The position numbers were made by a program, and so were the translations under genes. A stretch of 64,000 bases of DNA, from positions 1 to 64,000 of the forward strand of contig JBDTVS010000241.1 of assembly GCA_040007095.1 (NCBI GenBank), read 5' to 3'. This DNA is from JBDTVS01 sp040007095. Lineage in GTDB: Bacteria > Acidobacteriota > Vicinamibacteria > Vicinamibacterales > CAVVIG01. This document shows, in pieces, positions 8,577 through 17,166 of the stretch. The notes under the pieces were generated by a model. It was not told the origin of the DNA. It saw nothing but the letters and a program-made list of their open reading frames with translations, and ran no database searches. Within the stretch, counting starts at the first letter, position 1; every line of letters starts with the position of its first letter.

Positions 8577-9401
8577 CTACCGACCGCGGCCGCGACCGGC
8601 CAGACCGCCGAGAAGGTCTTCCTTCTTGAAGCCGTCCGGCACCACAAACGTGGCGTCCGCGAAAGTTTGACGAGTGACGTCAGTCACCTCGGTCGTCGTT
8701 TCACGTCCGGCGATCGTGAATTTGCGGCGGACCGGGACGCCGCTGTACCCGTGTTCTTCGATCGTGCCGATCGTGAATACCTGATCCCCATTCTGGGGCA
8801 TCAGCTTCTGGAAGAATTCGCCGAGCTGACGAGACACGTCGAAGTCGGCGAGTGCGAGGCCGAGCGCGGCCGGCTCCACCGTGCACACTTCAGAGGTCTT
8901 TTCGTTGTTCTGGAAGCCCTCGTACTTGTTGCACGTCCACTTGCCGACCTTGTCCGTACCGGCCTTTCGATACTCGTTCTTCTGAGCCGCCGCGGCGGCG
9001 CCAGGCATGCCTCTGCCCTTCATCATCGCTTCGATCTGCGCGCGCTGCGCAGGCGGAAGGTTTGCCAATTGCGCCTGCATCTGGGACATCGCATCCTGCA
9101 GCTGCCCGCCCATTCGATCGGCGTCCGCTTTGGTCATCTCGCTGTAGCTCTTCTTGTCGGCGTCGACCAGCCACATGATCTGCCTGGTGCCGTCGAAGAT
9201 CACCACGCGCTTCACGCCACCAACCCCTCCGGCGACCTCGGCCCGCATCCGGTTTCGTTCGATCTGGGTCTGACTGATCTGAGCCGTGGCACCGGTGGTC
9301 GTTTTCTGCACAATCAACACGCCGTCTGCGGCCTGCAGGAGTCCTGGCAGGCAGCACATCGCCGCCACCAACGACGCGCCGGTCCATACATTCGATCTCA
9401 C
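8577..9401 (-). CDS. Exported DUF4412-domain protein
   Basis: The start is a GTG at 9401: a perfect AGGAGG stands four bases upstream and the protein then opens with a signal peptide (VWTGASLVAAMCCLPGLLQA). An ATG 108 bases further upstream would add an unlikely leader. The 274-residue product has the DUF4412 pattern: VLIVQKTTTGATAQISQTQI, KRVVIFDGTRQIMWLVDADK and KSYSEMTKADADRM, then a Met/Gln-rich helix and a WTCNKYEGFQNNEKTSEVC segment whose two cysteines may pair. The C-terminus is Gly/Arg-rich. Function is unknown; family members are periplasmic and may bind a lipid or small ligand. Confidence 0.75.
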   Translation of the reverse strand: MRSNVWTGASLVAAMCCLPGLLQAADGVLIVQKTTTGATAQISQTQIERNRMRAEVAGGVGGVKRVVIFDGTRQIMWLVDADKKSYSEMTKADADRMGGQLQDAMSQMQAQLANLPPAQRAQIEAMMKGRGMPGAAAAAQKNEYRKAGTDKVGKWTCNKYEGFQNNEKTSEVCTVEPAALGLALADFDVSRQLGEFFQKLMPQNGDQVFTIGTIEEHGYSGVPVRRKFTIAGRETTTEVTDVTRQTFADATFVVPDGFKKEDLLGGLAGRGRGR

Positions 9402-9511
9402 GGTACCTCCTCGCTGAAACCGCACACCCGGAAGAAAATCGGCAGTCAGGCCCTCGACCGCTCGGGCTGGCGAGCATCGCTGGTGTCCTGAGTCAGAGAT
9501 TCGGGACACTT

Positions 9512-9670
9512 AGGACCCTGGCGGAAATTAGGCTGCCACCTTCGCCGTCGATGCATCCCGCCGGGCTGCGTTGCTCGTCGCTTGCATACTCCCGGTATGC
9601 GCGCTCCTCACGCCTTGCCGGGCGGGCGCCTCGACGCCCAAGCTGACAGCTTAATTCCCGCCAGGGTCCT
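9512..9670. repeat. Dispersed palindromic element, copy A
   Basis: About 159 bp. The left arm AGGACCCTGGCGGAAATTAG (on to 9538) pairs with the right arm at 9644-9670, ending CCCGCCAGGGTCCT, with few mismatches. The inner core, GATGCATCCCGCCGGGCTGC followed by GTTGCTCGTCG, and the part from CCGGTATGCGCGCTCCT to GGGCGGGCGCCTCG are nearly identical to copy B at 29563. The arms share no sequence with copy B beyond GGACCC. It lies just beyond the stop codon of the minus-strand lipoprotein gene. Confidence 0.75.
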
Positions 9671-9694
9671 TAGGGCCTCGTCCCGCCTGGGTCC

Positions 9695-10141
9695 TTAGCT
9701 CTTCGTCAGCGTGAATGCGCCCGAAGAGAACGGGGTCGAACAGGTACTGGAATTGATCGCGTACGACCCGGCCATGGTCGACGTCGTCCCCAAGCTCGTG
9801 GTCGCAGTGCCGCCCAACTGACCCGTGCACGACGGCTGCGAGGGGATGGCGCCCGGACCGATGTCGATCACGTACGTCAGGGTGGATCCGGACAGGGTCC
9901 CGGCCAGCGCGCCATTCAGCAGGACCGTGCCTGTTGGCAACAGCACGAGGACGGGCCCTGAGACCGCCGAATCAGCCTGGGTCAGCGTCCACGTCATGCG
10001 CGCCGCCGTCCCTTGGATGGGAAGGTCGCCCGACCAGGTGCCGGTCAAAGTAGACGTCGGCGTAGGCTGCGTCGTGGTCTTCTGAACGACGCACCCCGCC
10101 ATCCAGCCGAGCATGAGCACGCTTAGGAAAAGTTTTCGCAT
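9695..10141 (-). CDS. Small lipoprotein of unknown function
   Basis: A 148-residue product. The start at 10141 is chosen because MRKLFLSVLMLGWMAGC is a clean lipoprotein signal with lipobox MAGC, Cys17 being the lipidated residue. The mature part begins with a Thr/Pro-rich linker (TTTQPTPTSTLTG) and continues as a small beta-rich domain (GTWSGDLPIQGTAARMTWTL, later GSYAINSSTC), resembling the lipocalin-like or calycin-type domains common in acidobacterial lipoproteins. The family cannot be named. Two cysteines near the C-terminus (SCTG, SSTCS) may form a disulfide. The palindromic element copy A begins just after its stop. Confidence 0.65.
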   Translation of the reverse strand: MRKLFLSVLMLGWMAGCVVQKTTTQPTPTSTLTGTWSGDLPIQGTAARMTWTLTQADSAVSGPVLVLLPTGTVLLNGALAGTLSGSTLTYVIDIGPGAIPSQPSCTGQLGGTATTSLGTTSTMAGSYAINSSTCSTPFSSGAFTLTKS

Positions 10142-10310
10142 CGATGAGCCGTTCTGCGAGACCGTCTCGCGACGCGTCCTCAACCAGTGTACCGCGACCT
10201 GTCGGTCGTCTGCACGGAAGATCGAGGACGGTACTGTCTCGATTTGAAGGTCACCACGGAGATCACCGAGATCAACCTGATACGACGTCGCGGACAAGGA
10301 GCTGGCCGGC

Positions 10311-12110
10311 TCAGTCTAGATGACCACGCTCCGAGTCGCCCATCTCGACAGTGCGGGCGGGAAAGTACTCGAGCCAGCGCCGAGTCACGGTTGCGGCAAC
10401 GTTCTCGGCGCAGGTCACTTCTCTGGGGTACCACGGCTTGATCCGCGCGTCTATCACGACGGGCGCCGAATACGACAGGTGGTGGCGAACGATGCGCGTC
10501 GCGGCCGCGTAGATATCCGCTGCCGGCTCGAACCTCGTAAAGGTCGTCCACAGGAAATTCATCGGGCTCCTGGCCGCGCGATGCGGCTCGTCGGTCAAGA
10601 CGACCAGCGGCCATCCCGCAAACGCCGGATGGGACGCGAAACGCGCCGCCGCGTCCGCTTCGCGCGCGTAGGCCGGCGCTCCGACCACCAGACATCCCCC
10701 GCAAAATACCAGCACGTCACCGGCATCTCGCGGCAGCTCGGCCGCCGCAAACGTGCGCGGCAGCTCGCGCACAGGATCGCCCAGTCCGAGCCACACGCCC
10801 TTCGAACCTTTGTTCACCTCCGGTCCGCTGTAGTCGAGCGTGTCCATCGACAGGTTCGAGAACACGTAGAGATCGGTCTCAGGATTCGTGCGGGCCAGCA
10901 CGTGCTCCAATGTGCCGCGGAAATCCTTCAAATCCACATGCCGGTCGGTCACGAGCAGGAACTTGGTGAGCGACAACTGGCCTTCGCCGAGAATCCTGAA
11001 CGCACTGGCCATGGCTTCACGCGCGTAGCGCTGTTTCACCACCGCCCCTGCGAGCGCGTGATACCCGGTTTCGCCGTACGACCACAGCTGCTCGACCGCC
11101 GGCATCACCAGCGGAAACAGCGGAGAGAGCAGCTCCTGCAGCAGATCGCCGATGAAGAAGTCCTCCTGGCGCGGTTTGCCGACCACGGTGGCCGGGAACA
11201 GGGCGTCTTTGCGCCGCGCCATCTGTTTCACGTGAAAGACCGGGTAGTCGTGCTGCAGCGAGTAGTAGCCATAGTGATCGCCGAAGGGACCCTCCGGCCG
11301 CCGTTCACGGGCCGGCACCTCGCCAATGAATGCGAACTCGGCGTCCGCGACGAGCGGATGCGGCCACGGCCCGTCCACCAGTTTCAGCCGCTCGCCGGCA
11401 ATCAGCGACGCGAGCATCAGCTCGGGCACGTTCTCCGGCAACGGCGCGACGGCCGCCAGGATCAGCGCCGGCGGGCCGCCGAGAAACACGGTCGCCGGCA
11501 GCGCCTGCCCACGGGCCTCGGCGACCTGATAGTGGAAGCCTCCACCTTTGCCAATCTGCCAGTGCATGCCGGTCGTGCGCGCGTCGTACACCTGCAGGCG
11601 ATACATCCCGAGGTTGTGTCCGCCTCGATCGGGATGCTGCGTGAACACCAGCGGAAGCGTGATGAACGGCCCTCCGTCCTCAGGCCACGTCGTCATCGCC
11701 GGCAGCCGGTCGAGTCGCACGTCGTCGGTCACGACGTCTGTGATCGGCCCGGCACTTCCGCGTTTCAGGCCGACCCTCAACAGCTCGACGCCGACGTCGC
11801 GTGCCGCCCAGAGTTTTGACAGCGTCGGCGGCAGCATGGTCTCGGCCAGATCGACGAGGCGCCTGATCAACCGCAACGGCCGCTCGCCGAATGCAAGCTC
11901 GGCCCGGCGCGCCGTGCCGAACAGGTTCGTGACCAGAGGGTAATCCGCGCCAGACACGTTGCGAAAGATCAGCGCCGGCCCGCCGGCGGCGATGACGCGA
12001 CGATGAATCTCGGCGGCCTCGAGCGTCGAATCCACCGGCGCTTCGACCTCGACCACGTCGTTGGCCCGGCGAAGGCTGTCGATGAACGCTCGGAGATCGG
12101 GCACACTCAT
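10311..12110 (-). CDS. UbiD-family (prenyl-FMN) decarboxylase
   Basis: A 599-residue cytoplasmic enzyme of the UbiD family, which uses prenylated FMN to decarboxylate, reversibly, aromatic or alpha,beta-unsaturated acids. The start at 12110 gives MSVPDLRAFIDSLRRANDVV, the usual N-terminus. The hallmark RPEGPFGDHYGYYSLQHDYP carries the conserved Glu and Asp of the active site. GMHWQIGKGGGFHYQVAE and the later LLVTDRHVDLKDF are also typical. It is longer than E. coli UbiD (about 500 residues). No ubiX gene for the cofactor is in the window, so the substrate (ubiquinone precursor, phenolic acid or other) is open. It diverges from the GIY-YIG gene with 121 bp between starts. Confidence 0.85.
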   Translation of the reverse strand: MSVPDLRAFIDSLRRANDVVEVEAPVDSTLEAAEIHRRVIAAGGPALIFRNVSGADYPLVTNLFGTARRAELAFGERPLRLIRRLVDLAETMLPPTLSKLWAARDVGVELLRVGLKRGSAGPITDVVTDDVRLDRLPAMTTWPEDGGPFITLPLVFTQHPDRGGHNLGMYRLQVYDARTTGMHWQIGKGGGFHYQVAEARGQALPATVFLGGPPALILAAVAPLPENVPELMLASLIAGERLKLVDGPWPHPLVADAEFAFIGEVPARERRPEGPFGDHYGYYSLQHDYPVFHVKQMARRKDALFPATVVGKPRQEDFFIGDLLQELLSPLFPLVMPAVEQLWSYGETGYHALAGAVVKQRYAREAMASAFRILGEGQLSLTKFLLVTDRHVDLKDFRGTLEHVLARTNPETDLYVFSNLSMDTLDYSGPEVNKGSKGVWLGLGDPVRELPRTFAAAELPRDAGDVLVFCGGCLVVGAPAYAREADAAARFASHPAFAGWPLVVLTDEPHRAARSPMNFLWTTFTRFEPAADIYAAATRIVRHHLSYSAPVVIDARIKPWYPREVTCAENVAATVTRRWLEYFPARTVEMGDSERGHLD

Positions 12111-12231
12111 GCTGGAAGGGTTGATCGCCGCCGCAGGAATCGCCGGATTATATCCGAGCCGACACGGTGCCATCGACCAACGCCGGTCCCGCAATCACCG
12201 GTCTCGGCGACAGACGCTCTACAATCTGGTC

Positions 12232-12504
12232 GTGCACTTCGCGTACATCGTCCGGTGCGCGGACGGAACGCTGTACACTGGCTACGCGCGCGACCCGCAG
12301 GCGCGCACGAAAGTCCACAACAGCGGCCGCGGCGCTCGTTACACCTCGGGGCGCAGACCTGTGCGCCTCGTGTATACAGAAACGTTCGAGTCGCGCAGCG
12401 GCGCGCTGAAACGGGAATATCAGTTGAAACGCCTGACGCGTGCGCGAAAAGAGGCCCTGATCGCCGCGCGAAGACGCCGCCGCTCAAAAAAATCACATCC
12501 ATGA
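12232..12504 (+). CDS. GIY-YIG nuclease-superfamily protein, YhbQ-like
   Basis: A 90-residue single-domain protein. The GTG at 12232 is preferred: it starts the domain cleanly as VHFAYIVRCADGTLYTGYAR, whereas the longer frame adds 57 Arg-rich residues overlapping the UbiD promoter. The domain shows AYIV and the TGY variant of GIY-YIG, followed by the NSGRGARYTSGRRPVRLVY strand and the catalytic Glu in LKREYQLKR. This is the short URI/YhbQ-type family of the UPF0213 kind; their substrates are mostly unknown. Its stop codon overlaps the start of the flavin oxidoreductase gene by ATGA, so the two are translationally coupled. Confidence 0.82.
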   Translation: MHFAYIVRCADGTLYTGYARDPQARTKVHNSGRGARYTSGRRPVRLVYTETFESRSGALKREYQLKRLTRARKEALIAARRRRRSKKSHP

Positions 12505-13493
12505 TTCCATTCTCGGTACTCGACCTGTCGCCAATCGTGCAAGGGGGCTCTGCCTCGGAGTCGTTCCGCAACACGTTGGACCTGGCGCGGCATGCCGAGC
12601 GGTGGGGCTACCATCGCTACTGGCTGGCCGAACATCACAACATGCCTGGCATCGCGAGCGCGGCGACGGCCGTGGTGATCGGGCACGTGGCGGCCGGGAC
12701 AGCGAGCATTCGTGTGGGCTCTGGCGGCGTGATGCTCCCCAATCATTCGCCGCTGGTCGTCGCCGAGCAGTTCGGCACCCTCGAGTCCCTGTTCCCGGGC
12801 CGCATCGACCTCGGCCTTGGGCGCGCACCGGGCACGGATCCGCGGACCACACTGGCGCTCCGACGCGATCGGGCGGCCGCGGACGAGAGCTTTCCGAGAG
12901 ACGTCGCCGAGCTCCAGGCATATTTCGCACCGGTCGTGCCTGGACAGGCCGTTCGCGCGGTCCCCGGCGCCGGTCTGCGCGTGCCGATCTGGCTGTTGGG
13001 ATCCAGTCTCTTCAGCGCGCAGCTGGCCGCCGATCTCGGTCTGCCGTTTGCCTTCGCGTCACATTTCGCGCCGGACTACCTGATGGCGGCCCTGCAGGAA
13101 TACCGGGCCCGTTTTCAACCCTCGGAGTCACTGCGCGCCCCGTACGCGATGGTGGGTGTGAACGTCGTCGCGGCGGAGACCGACGCAGAAGCACAGCACC
13201 TCGTGACGTCGCTTCACCAGCAATGGATCAATCTGCGGCGAGGAACACCGGGGCTGCTGCAACCGCCGGTCGACACGATGGACGGCCGATGGTCGCCAGC
13301 CGAGAAGGCGGGCGTGGAGCACACGCTCGCGTATGCCGCCATCGGCGCGCCGGATACCGTGGCGCGGCGATTGAAGGCGCTCGTGGACGTGACTCACGCC
13401 GACGAGCTCATCGTCACCGGTCACATCTTCGACCACCGAGCGCGCCTGCGCAGTTTTGAAATCGTCGCCGACGTGCGCAATACACGAATGTAG
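12501..13493 (+). CDS. LLM-class flavin-dependent oxidoreductase (MsnO8-like)
   Basis: A 330-residue cytoplasmic protein with the bacterial-luciferase-like TIM-barrel fold: LDLSPIVQGGSASESFRNTL, then HRYWLAEHHNMPGIASAA, VGSGGVMLPNHSPLVVAEQF and FPGRIDLGLGRAPGTDP. These match the MsnO8-type LLM monooxygenase subfamily, which uses reduced FMN or F420. No partner flavin reductase is nearby. The start overlaps the GIY-YIG stop by four bases (ATGA), so the ATG at 12501 is secure. The substrate cannot be predicted. Confidence 0.88.
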   Translation: MIPFSVLDLSPIVQGGSASESFRNTLDLARHAERWGYHRYWLAEHHNMPGIASAATAVVIGHVAAGTASIRVGSGGVMLPNHSPLVVAEQFGTLESLFPGRIDLGLGRAPGTDPRTTLALRRDRAAADESFPRDVAELQAYFAPVVPGQAVRAVPGAGLRVPIWLLGSSLFSAQLAADLGLPFAFASHFAPDYLMAALQEYRARFQPSESLRAPYAMVGVNVVAAETDAEAQHLVTSLHQQWINLRRGTPGLLQPPVDTMDGRWSPAEKAGVEHTLAYAAIGAPDTVARRLKALVDVTHADELIVTGHIFDHRARLRSFEIVADVRNTRM

Positions 13494-13645
13494 GTGCGTC
13501 GGGCAGGTCGGCGATTTTCGTTGCACGCCGTCCTCGTCCCATTACAAAATGCCAGCGTGCGGCGGCGGCTACGTCGTGTCCGCCTCGCCGCGAACGCGGT
13601 CAGGCGCCGCTCGACAACATCCGAACCATCAGGAACGGAGCAGAT

Positions 13646-14668
13646 ATGCGAAGACTCCTCGGCATTGCGATCGTGGCCATGACGTCGGTCCTGGCAATTG
13701 GCGCGCTCAATGCGGCGAACGACCCGCCTCCACCGTGGGCGTACGGCTTTCCGGGTCCGGCAAGCGCTACCCCACCAGCCGCCCCGGGGGCACCAGCCGG
13801 CGGCCGAGGTGCGGCGCCCGCGGCGGCGCCTGACGAAAGCCTGAAAAAGCTGACAGGCAGTACCGGCGCGTTCACCCTGGCGCAGATTCGCGACGGCTTC
13901 GGTCCGGCCGACTGGTATCCTGGCGATCATCCGCCGATGCCGGAGATTGTCGCGAAGGGCAAAAGGCCCGACGTCCGCGCCTGCAGCCTGTGCCATTACC
14001 CGAATGGCAAGGGACGGCCGGAAAACGCCGGTGTCGCCGGCCTGCCGTACTCGTACTTCATGCAGACGATGGCCGATTTCAGGGCGGATGCACGCAAGAG
14101 CGCCGACACCAGAAAGGCCAACACGAACGCGATGATTGCGATCGCCAAGGGCATGACCGCGGAGGAGACGGAAGCGGCCGCCAAGTATTTCTCCTCGATG
14201 AAGTGGACGCAGTGGATCAAGGTCGTTGAAACGAACACCGTGCCGAAGACGCGCATCGCGGGGGGCATGTTCCTCAAGCTGGAAGGCAACGAGACCGAGC
14301 CGATCGGCCAGCGCATCATCGAAGCCCCGGACGACGCCGAGCACACCGAGGCGCTCCGCGATCCGCATTCAGCCTTCACAGCCTATGTACCGGTAGGGAG
14401 CATCAAGAAGGGTGAGACGCTGGCGACGACAGGCGGAGGCGGCAAGACGACCCAGTGCAGCGTCTGCCACGGCGCGGATCTCAAGGGCCTCGGGCCGGTG
14501 CCTGGCATCGCCGGCCGCTCGCCGAGCTACACGGTGCGGCAGCTGTACGACATGCAGCAGGGCACACGAAAAGGCGTCTGGAGCGATCTCATGAAGTCGG
14601 TGGTCGCCAACCTCACGAACGACGACATGCTGGCGCTGGCCGCCTACACCGCGTCGCGCATGCCGTAG
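13646..14668 (+). CDS. Exported dihaem c-type cytochrome
   Basis: A 340-residue periplasmic protein with a signal peptide (LLGIAIVAMTSVLAIGALNA) and a Pro/Ala/Gly-rich linker before two class I cytochrome c domains. Haem-binding motifs are CSLCH in RACSLCHYPNGKGRPENAGV and CSVCH in TTQCSVCHGADLKGLGPVPG. Likely axial methionines are in YFMQTMADF and YDMQQGTRKG. The architecture is that of c553-like dihaem electron carriers. GGAG seven bases upstream supports the start. The gene stands alone on the plus strand, followed by hairpin repeats; its redox partner is not evident. Confidence 0.88.
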   Translation: MRRLLGIAIVAMTSVLAIGALNAANDPPPPWAYGFPGPASATPPAAPGAPAGGRGAAPAAAPDESLKKLTGSTGAFTLAQIRDGFGPADWYPGDHPPMPEIVAKGKRPDVRACSLCHYPNGKGRPENAGVAGLPYSYFMQTMADFRADARKSADTRKANTNAMIAIAKGMTAEETEAAAKYFSSMKWTQWIKVVETNTVPKTRIAGGMFLKLEGNETEPIGQRIIEAPDDAEHTEALRDPHSAFTAYVPVGSIKKGETLATTGGGGKTTQCSVCHGADLKGLGPVPGIAGRSPSYTVRQLYDMQQGTRKGVWSDLMKSVVANLTNDDMLALAAYTASRMP

Positions 14669-14687
14669 CGGACACGCCCATCTGAAC

Positions 14688-14817
14688 GCAGAGGCCGCGG
14701 AGAATGCCCCCAGTATTCTCTCGGCGGCCTCTGCCGCCTCATCAAGAAATCGCGTTCAACGCAGAGGGCGCCGAGAAAAGCCAAAACATTTCTGCGTGCT
14801 CCGCGCGACTCTGCGTT
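14688..14817. repeat. Two CTCTGCG-type palindromic repeats
   Basis: Two related imperfect hairpins follow the dihaem cytochrome gene. The first pairs GCAGAGGCCGCGGAGAAT with ATTCTCTCGGCGGCCTCTGC (14688-14734). The second pairs AACGCAGAGGGCGCCGAGAA with sequence ending CTCTGCGTT (14758-14817). They may also terminate transcription between the convergent cytochrome and HpaB genes. Confidence 0.55.
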
Positions 14818-14877
14818 ATACGTCGGCTTTTTTTCTCACGCACCAAAGCCGGACGCGACGTACGAGTCGAAAACGTC

Positions 14878-16320
14878 CTACGGGAGCCCCGCGAGGTTCC
14901 GCACGAAGCGGACCGCCGGCTTCGCGTCGTAACTCCGCAGCAACATCATCTTTTCAGCCTCGAGCGACCCCTCCGCATGGACGGCGAGGACCTCCTGATA
15001 GGTCCCGAATTCCGAGGCCACGAGCTCCCGCACGAGGCTGAGCGCCTGAAGGCGTTCTTTCCCGCCGACGCCGATACGGCCGGCGTAGAAGCGCTCGTAA
15101 TACGCCGCGGTTTCCGGCACGGCGAGATCCTCGGCGCCGGGACCGGTCACCAGCGCGCCGCCGGCGATGTCCTGCACGTTTCTCACGGCCTCGTGGTAGC
15201 CGTGGGCGAAATGATATTTCGCCATGTTCACGTACAGCGGATCCGGCACGACAATCCCGCATTCGCGAGGCTTCGCGCGCAGCGCCGCATAGTGGGTCAG
15301 TCCGCGCAGCGTTTCGGCATAGGCAATGAGATGCACCAGCTTCTCGCGCACGTGTCCGGCCTTCGCGATGCCGTTCTGATCCGCCATCAGCACGGCCGAC
15401 CCGACCAGCGCATCGACCAGCGGCAGCTTGTAGGACACGGCGGTAAATCGATGGTGCTCGACGAACGCCAGCGCCAGCGGTCCGGCAAACTCGTGTTCTC
15501 CGGCCAGGAAGACGCGCTCCCAGGGCACGAACACGTTCTCGAAGACGGTCGTCGTCTCCATCATCTTGTGGTGCGCGCTGATCGGGCGTTCGACCGGCGA
15601 TGCCTGCGGCCCGGCGGAATCGTACGCCGACGCCAGCAGCACCAGGCCCGGCGTCGCGACCGGAATCGCGAAGGCGACGGCATAGTCCCGGTCGGCTTCG
15701 GTCATCGCCCGAGTCGGCAGGACGATGATCTCGTTCGCATTGGTGCTGACCGACGTGTGCGCTTTCGCGCCCCGGACGACGATGCCATCGCTGCGGCGCT
15801 CGACGATGTGCACGTAGAGGTCGGGATCGGGCTGAGCGGACGGCCCGAGCGAACGGTCGCCCTTCACGTCGGTCTGCGCCACGGCGACGGCAAGGTCGTT
15901 CGATCGACAGTATCGATAGTAGTCGTCCACCCGACGCTGATAGGCGCCGCCGTATTTCGCGTCGAGTGCGGAGGCGACCCTCGTCAGCGCGAACAGCGCG
16001 TCGGTGCCAATTTCCTTGATCAGCACGACCAGCGTGCCGCCGGCGGCCGTGGCCCGCTCGATCAGCGCGCTGCGGCGTAAGAGATCGTCGCTGTTCCTCG
16101 GAAACTGGTAGTAGCGGGAGTACTCGCCGTCCTCGTCCGACACGACGGCCAGTTCGCGTTCGGCCGGGTCCTCCGCGAGTTGATAATCAATCGACGCATG
16201 CCGAACGGCCACACCGATCACCGGATGCGTCGTGACGTCGGCGACACGTTCCCCACGGTAATACACCGTGCGATCGTCCCTCAGGCTCTCCACGTACTGT
16301 TGAACGGTTCTCATTGGCAT
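14878..16320 (-). CDS. 4-hydroxyphenylacetate 3-hydroxylase (HpaB)-family flavoprotein
   Basis: A 480-residue protein of the HpaB/4-hydroxybutyryl-CoA dehydratase superfamily. Typical blocks are the N-terminal RTVQQYVESLRDDRTVYYRG, VAVAQTDVKGDRS, VRGAKAHTSVSTNANEIIVL and VFENVFVPWERVFLAGEH. Only two cysteines occur in the whole protein (YRYC and RECG), so the three-Cys/one-His [4Fe-4S] site of 4-hydroxybutyryl-CoA dehydratase is absent. That favours an FADH2-dependent monooxygenase or a cluster-free isomerase. No HpaC reductase gene is adjacent. It starts only 38 bp from the divergent SDR gene, which with the next dehydrogenase may form one catabolic unit. Confidence 0.82.
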   Translation of the reverse strand: MPMRTVQQYVESLRDDRTVYYRGERVADVTTHPVIGVAVRHASIDYQLAEDPAERELAVVSDEDGEYSRYYQFPRNSDDLLRRSALIERATAAGGTLVVLIKEIGTDALFALTRVASALDAKYGGAYQRRVDDYYRYCRSNDLAVAVAQTDVKGDRSLGPSAQPDPDLYVHIVERRSDGIVVRGAKAHTSVSTNANEIIVLPTRAMTEADRDYAVAFAIPVATPGLVLLASAYDSAGPQASPVERPISAHHKMMETTTVFENVFVPWERVFLAGEHEFAGPLALAFVEHHRFTAVSYKLPLVDALVGSAVLMADQNGIAKAGHVREKLVHLIAYAETLRGLTHYAALRAKPRECGIVVPDPLYVNMAKYHFAHGYHEAVRNVQDIAGGALVTGPGAEDLAVPETAAYYERFYAGRIGVGGKERLQALSLVRELVASEFGTYQEVLAVHAEGSLEAEKMMLLRSYDAKPAVRFVRNLAGLP

Positions 16321-16329
16321 GGTGGCGCG

Positions 16330-16335
16330 TATAAT
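16330..16335 (+). promoter_or_regulatory. -10 hexamer between divergent HpaB and SDR genes
   Basis: A perfect TATAAT sits in the 38-bp gap between two divergent start codons; its reverse complement reads ATTATA, so it can serve either strand. For the SDR gene it would give a leader of about 17 bases; the HpaB message would be nearly leaderless. No good -35 at standard spacing is seen on the plus strand. Confidence 0.35.
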
Positions 16336-16358
16336 AGCGCCTCTCCACTGTCTAGCGT

Positions 16359-17135
16359 ATGAGCGTCAAAGACCTCTTCGACCTGTCTGGCACGGTAGCG
16401 CTCGTCACCGGCGGTTCTCGCGGGCTGGGCCTCGAAATCGCCACAGCGCTCGGCGAAGCCGGCGCGGCTGTCGCCATCACCGCGCGACGCGAGCAATGGC
16501 TGACATCGGCCGAGGAGCACCTCGTCGTCAAGGGCATCGCCTGCCAGTCGATCGCTTGCGATGTGACGCAGCCCAGCCAGGTCAACTCGGCCGTCGCCGC
16601 GGTGCTCGATCGATTCGGCCGCATCGACATCGTCGTGAACAACGCCGGAGTCAGCTGGGGCGAATCGGTGGACACGATGCCGGTCGAAAAATGGCACGCC
16701 GTCTTCGAAACCAACGTCACCGGCTGCTTCTTGATGGCGCAAGCGGCGGGCGCGGCCATGATGCGCGGCGGGCGCGGCGGCGCGATCGTCAACGTCGCGT
16801 CGATCGCCGGCCTCGTCGGAACGCCGCCCGATGTGCTCGACGCCGTGGGCTACAGTGCCAGCAAAGGCGCGGTCATCGGTTTGACCCGGGATCTCGCCGT
16901 GAAGTGGGCGCCTCACGGGATTCGTGTCAATGCCATCGCGCCAGGATTCTTCGAGACCAGAATGACGACCGGACTGCTCGAACGCAACCGAGCAGCGATC
17001 GAGCGAGGGACGCCGATGGGGCGCATCGGCCGCCCCGGCGAACTGCAGGGCGCCGCGCTCTTCCTGGCGTCACCGGCTTCGTCGTATGTGACCGGCCACG
17101 TGCTCGTCGTGGACGGCGGCACCACGGCGTGGTGA
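16359..17135 (+). CDS. SDR-family NAD(P)-dependent oxidoreductase
   Basis: A 258-residue classical short-chain dehydrogenase. The Rossmann motif is TGGSRGLG, the structural motif is NNAG, the catalytic serine lies in VNVASIAG and the Tyr/Lys pair is YSASK. The C-terminus VTGHVLVVDGGTTAW is of the FabG/gluconate-5-dehydrogenase type. TGG followed by an Arg-free turn and an ITARRE segment after strand 2 suggests NADP preference. It lies 31 bp before a beta-hydroxyacid dehydrogenase and diverges from an HpaB-family gene, so it probably acts in the same catabolic route. The exact alcohol or ketone is unknown. Confidence 0.9.
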   Translation: MSVKDLFDLSGTVALVTGGSRGLGLEIATALGEAGAAVAITARREQWLTSAEEHLVVKGIACQSIACDVTQPSQVNSAVAAVLDRFGRIDIVVNNAGVSWGESVDTMPVEKWHAVFETNVTGCFLMAQAAGAAMMRGGRGGAIVNVASIAGLVGTPPDVLDAVGYSASKGAVIGLTRDLAVKWAPHGIRVNAIAPGFFETRMTTGLLERNRAAIERGTPMGRIGRPGELQGAALFLASPASSYVTGHVLVVDGGTTAW

Positions 17136-17166
17136 ATAACTCCAAAGAAAAAGGACAACGTCGACG

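Noticed and set aside
14878..16320. 4-hydroxybutyryl-CoA dehydratase
   Set aside because: Only two cysteines are present and neither sits in the cluster-binding pattern, so the [4Fe-4S] enzyme assignment fails.
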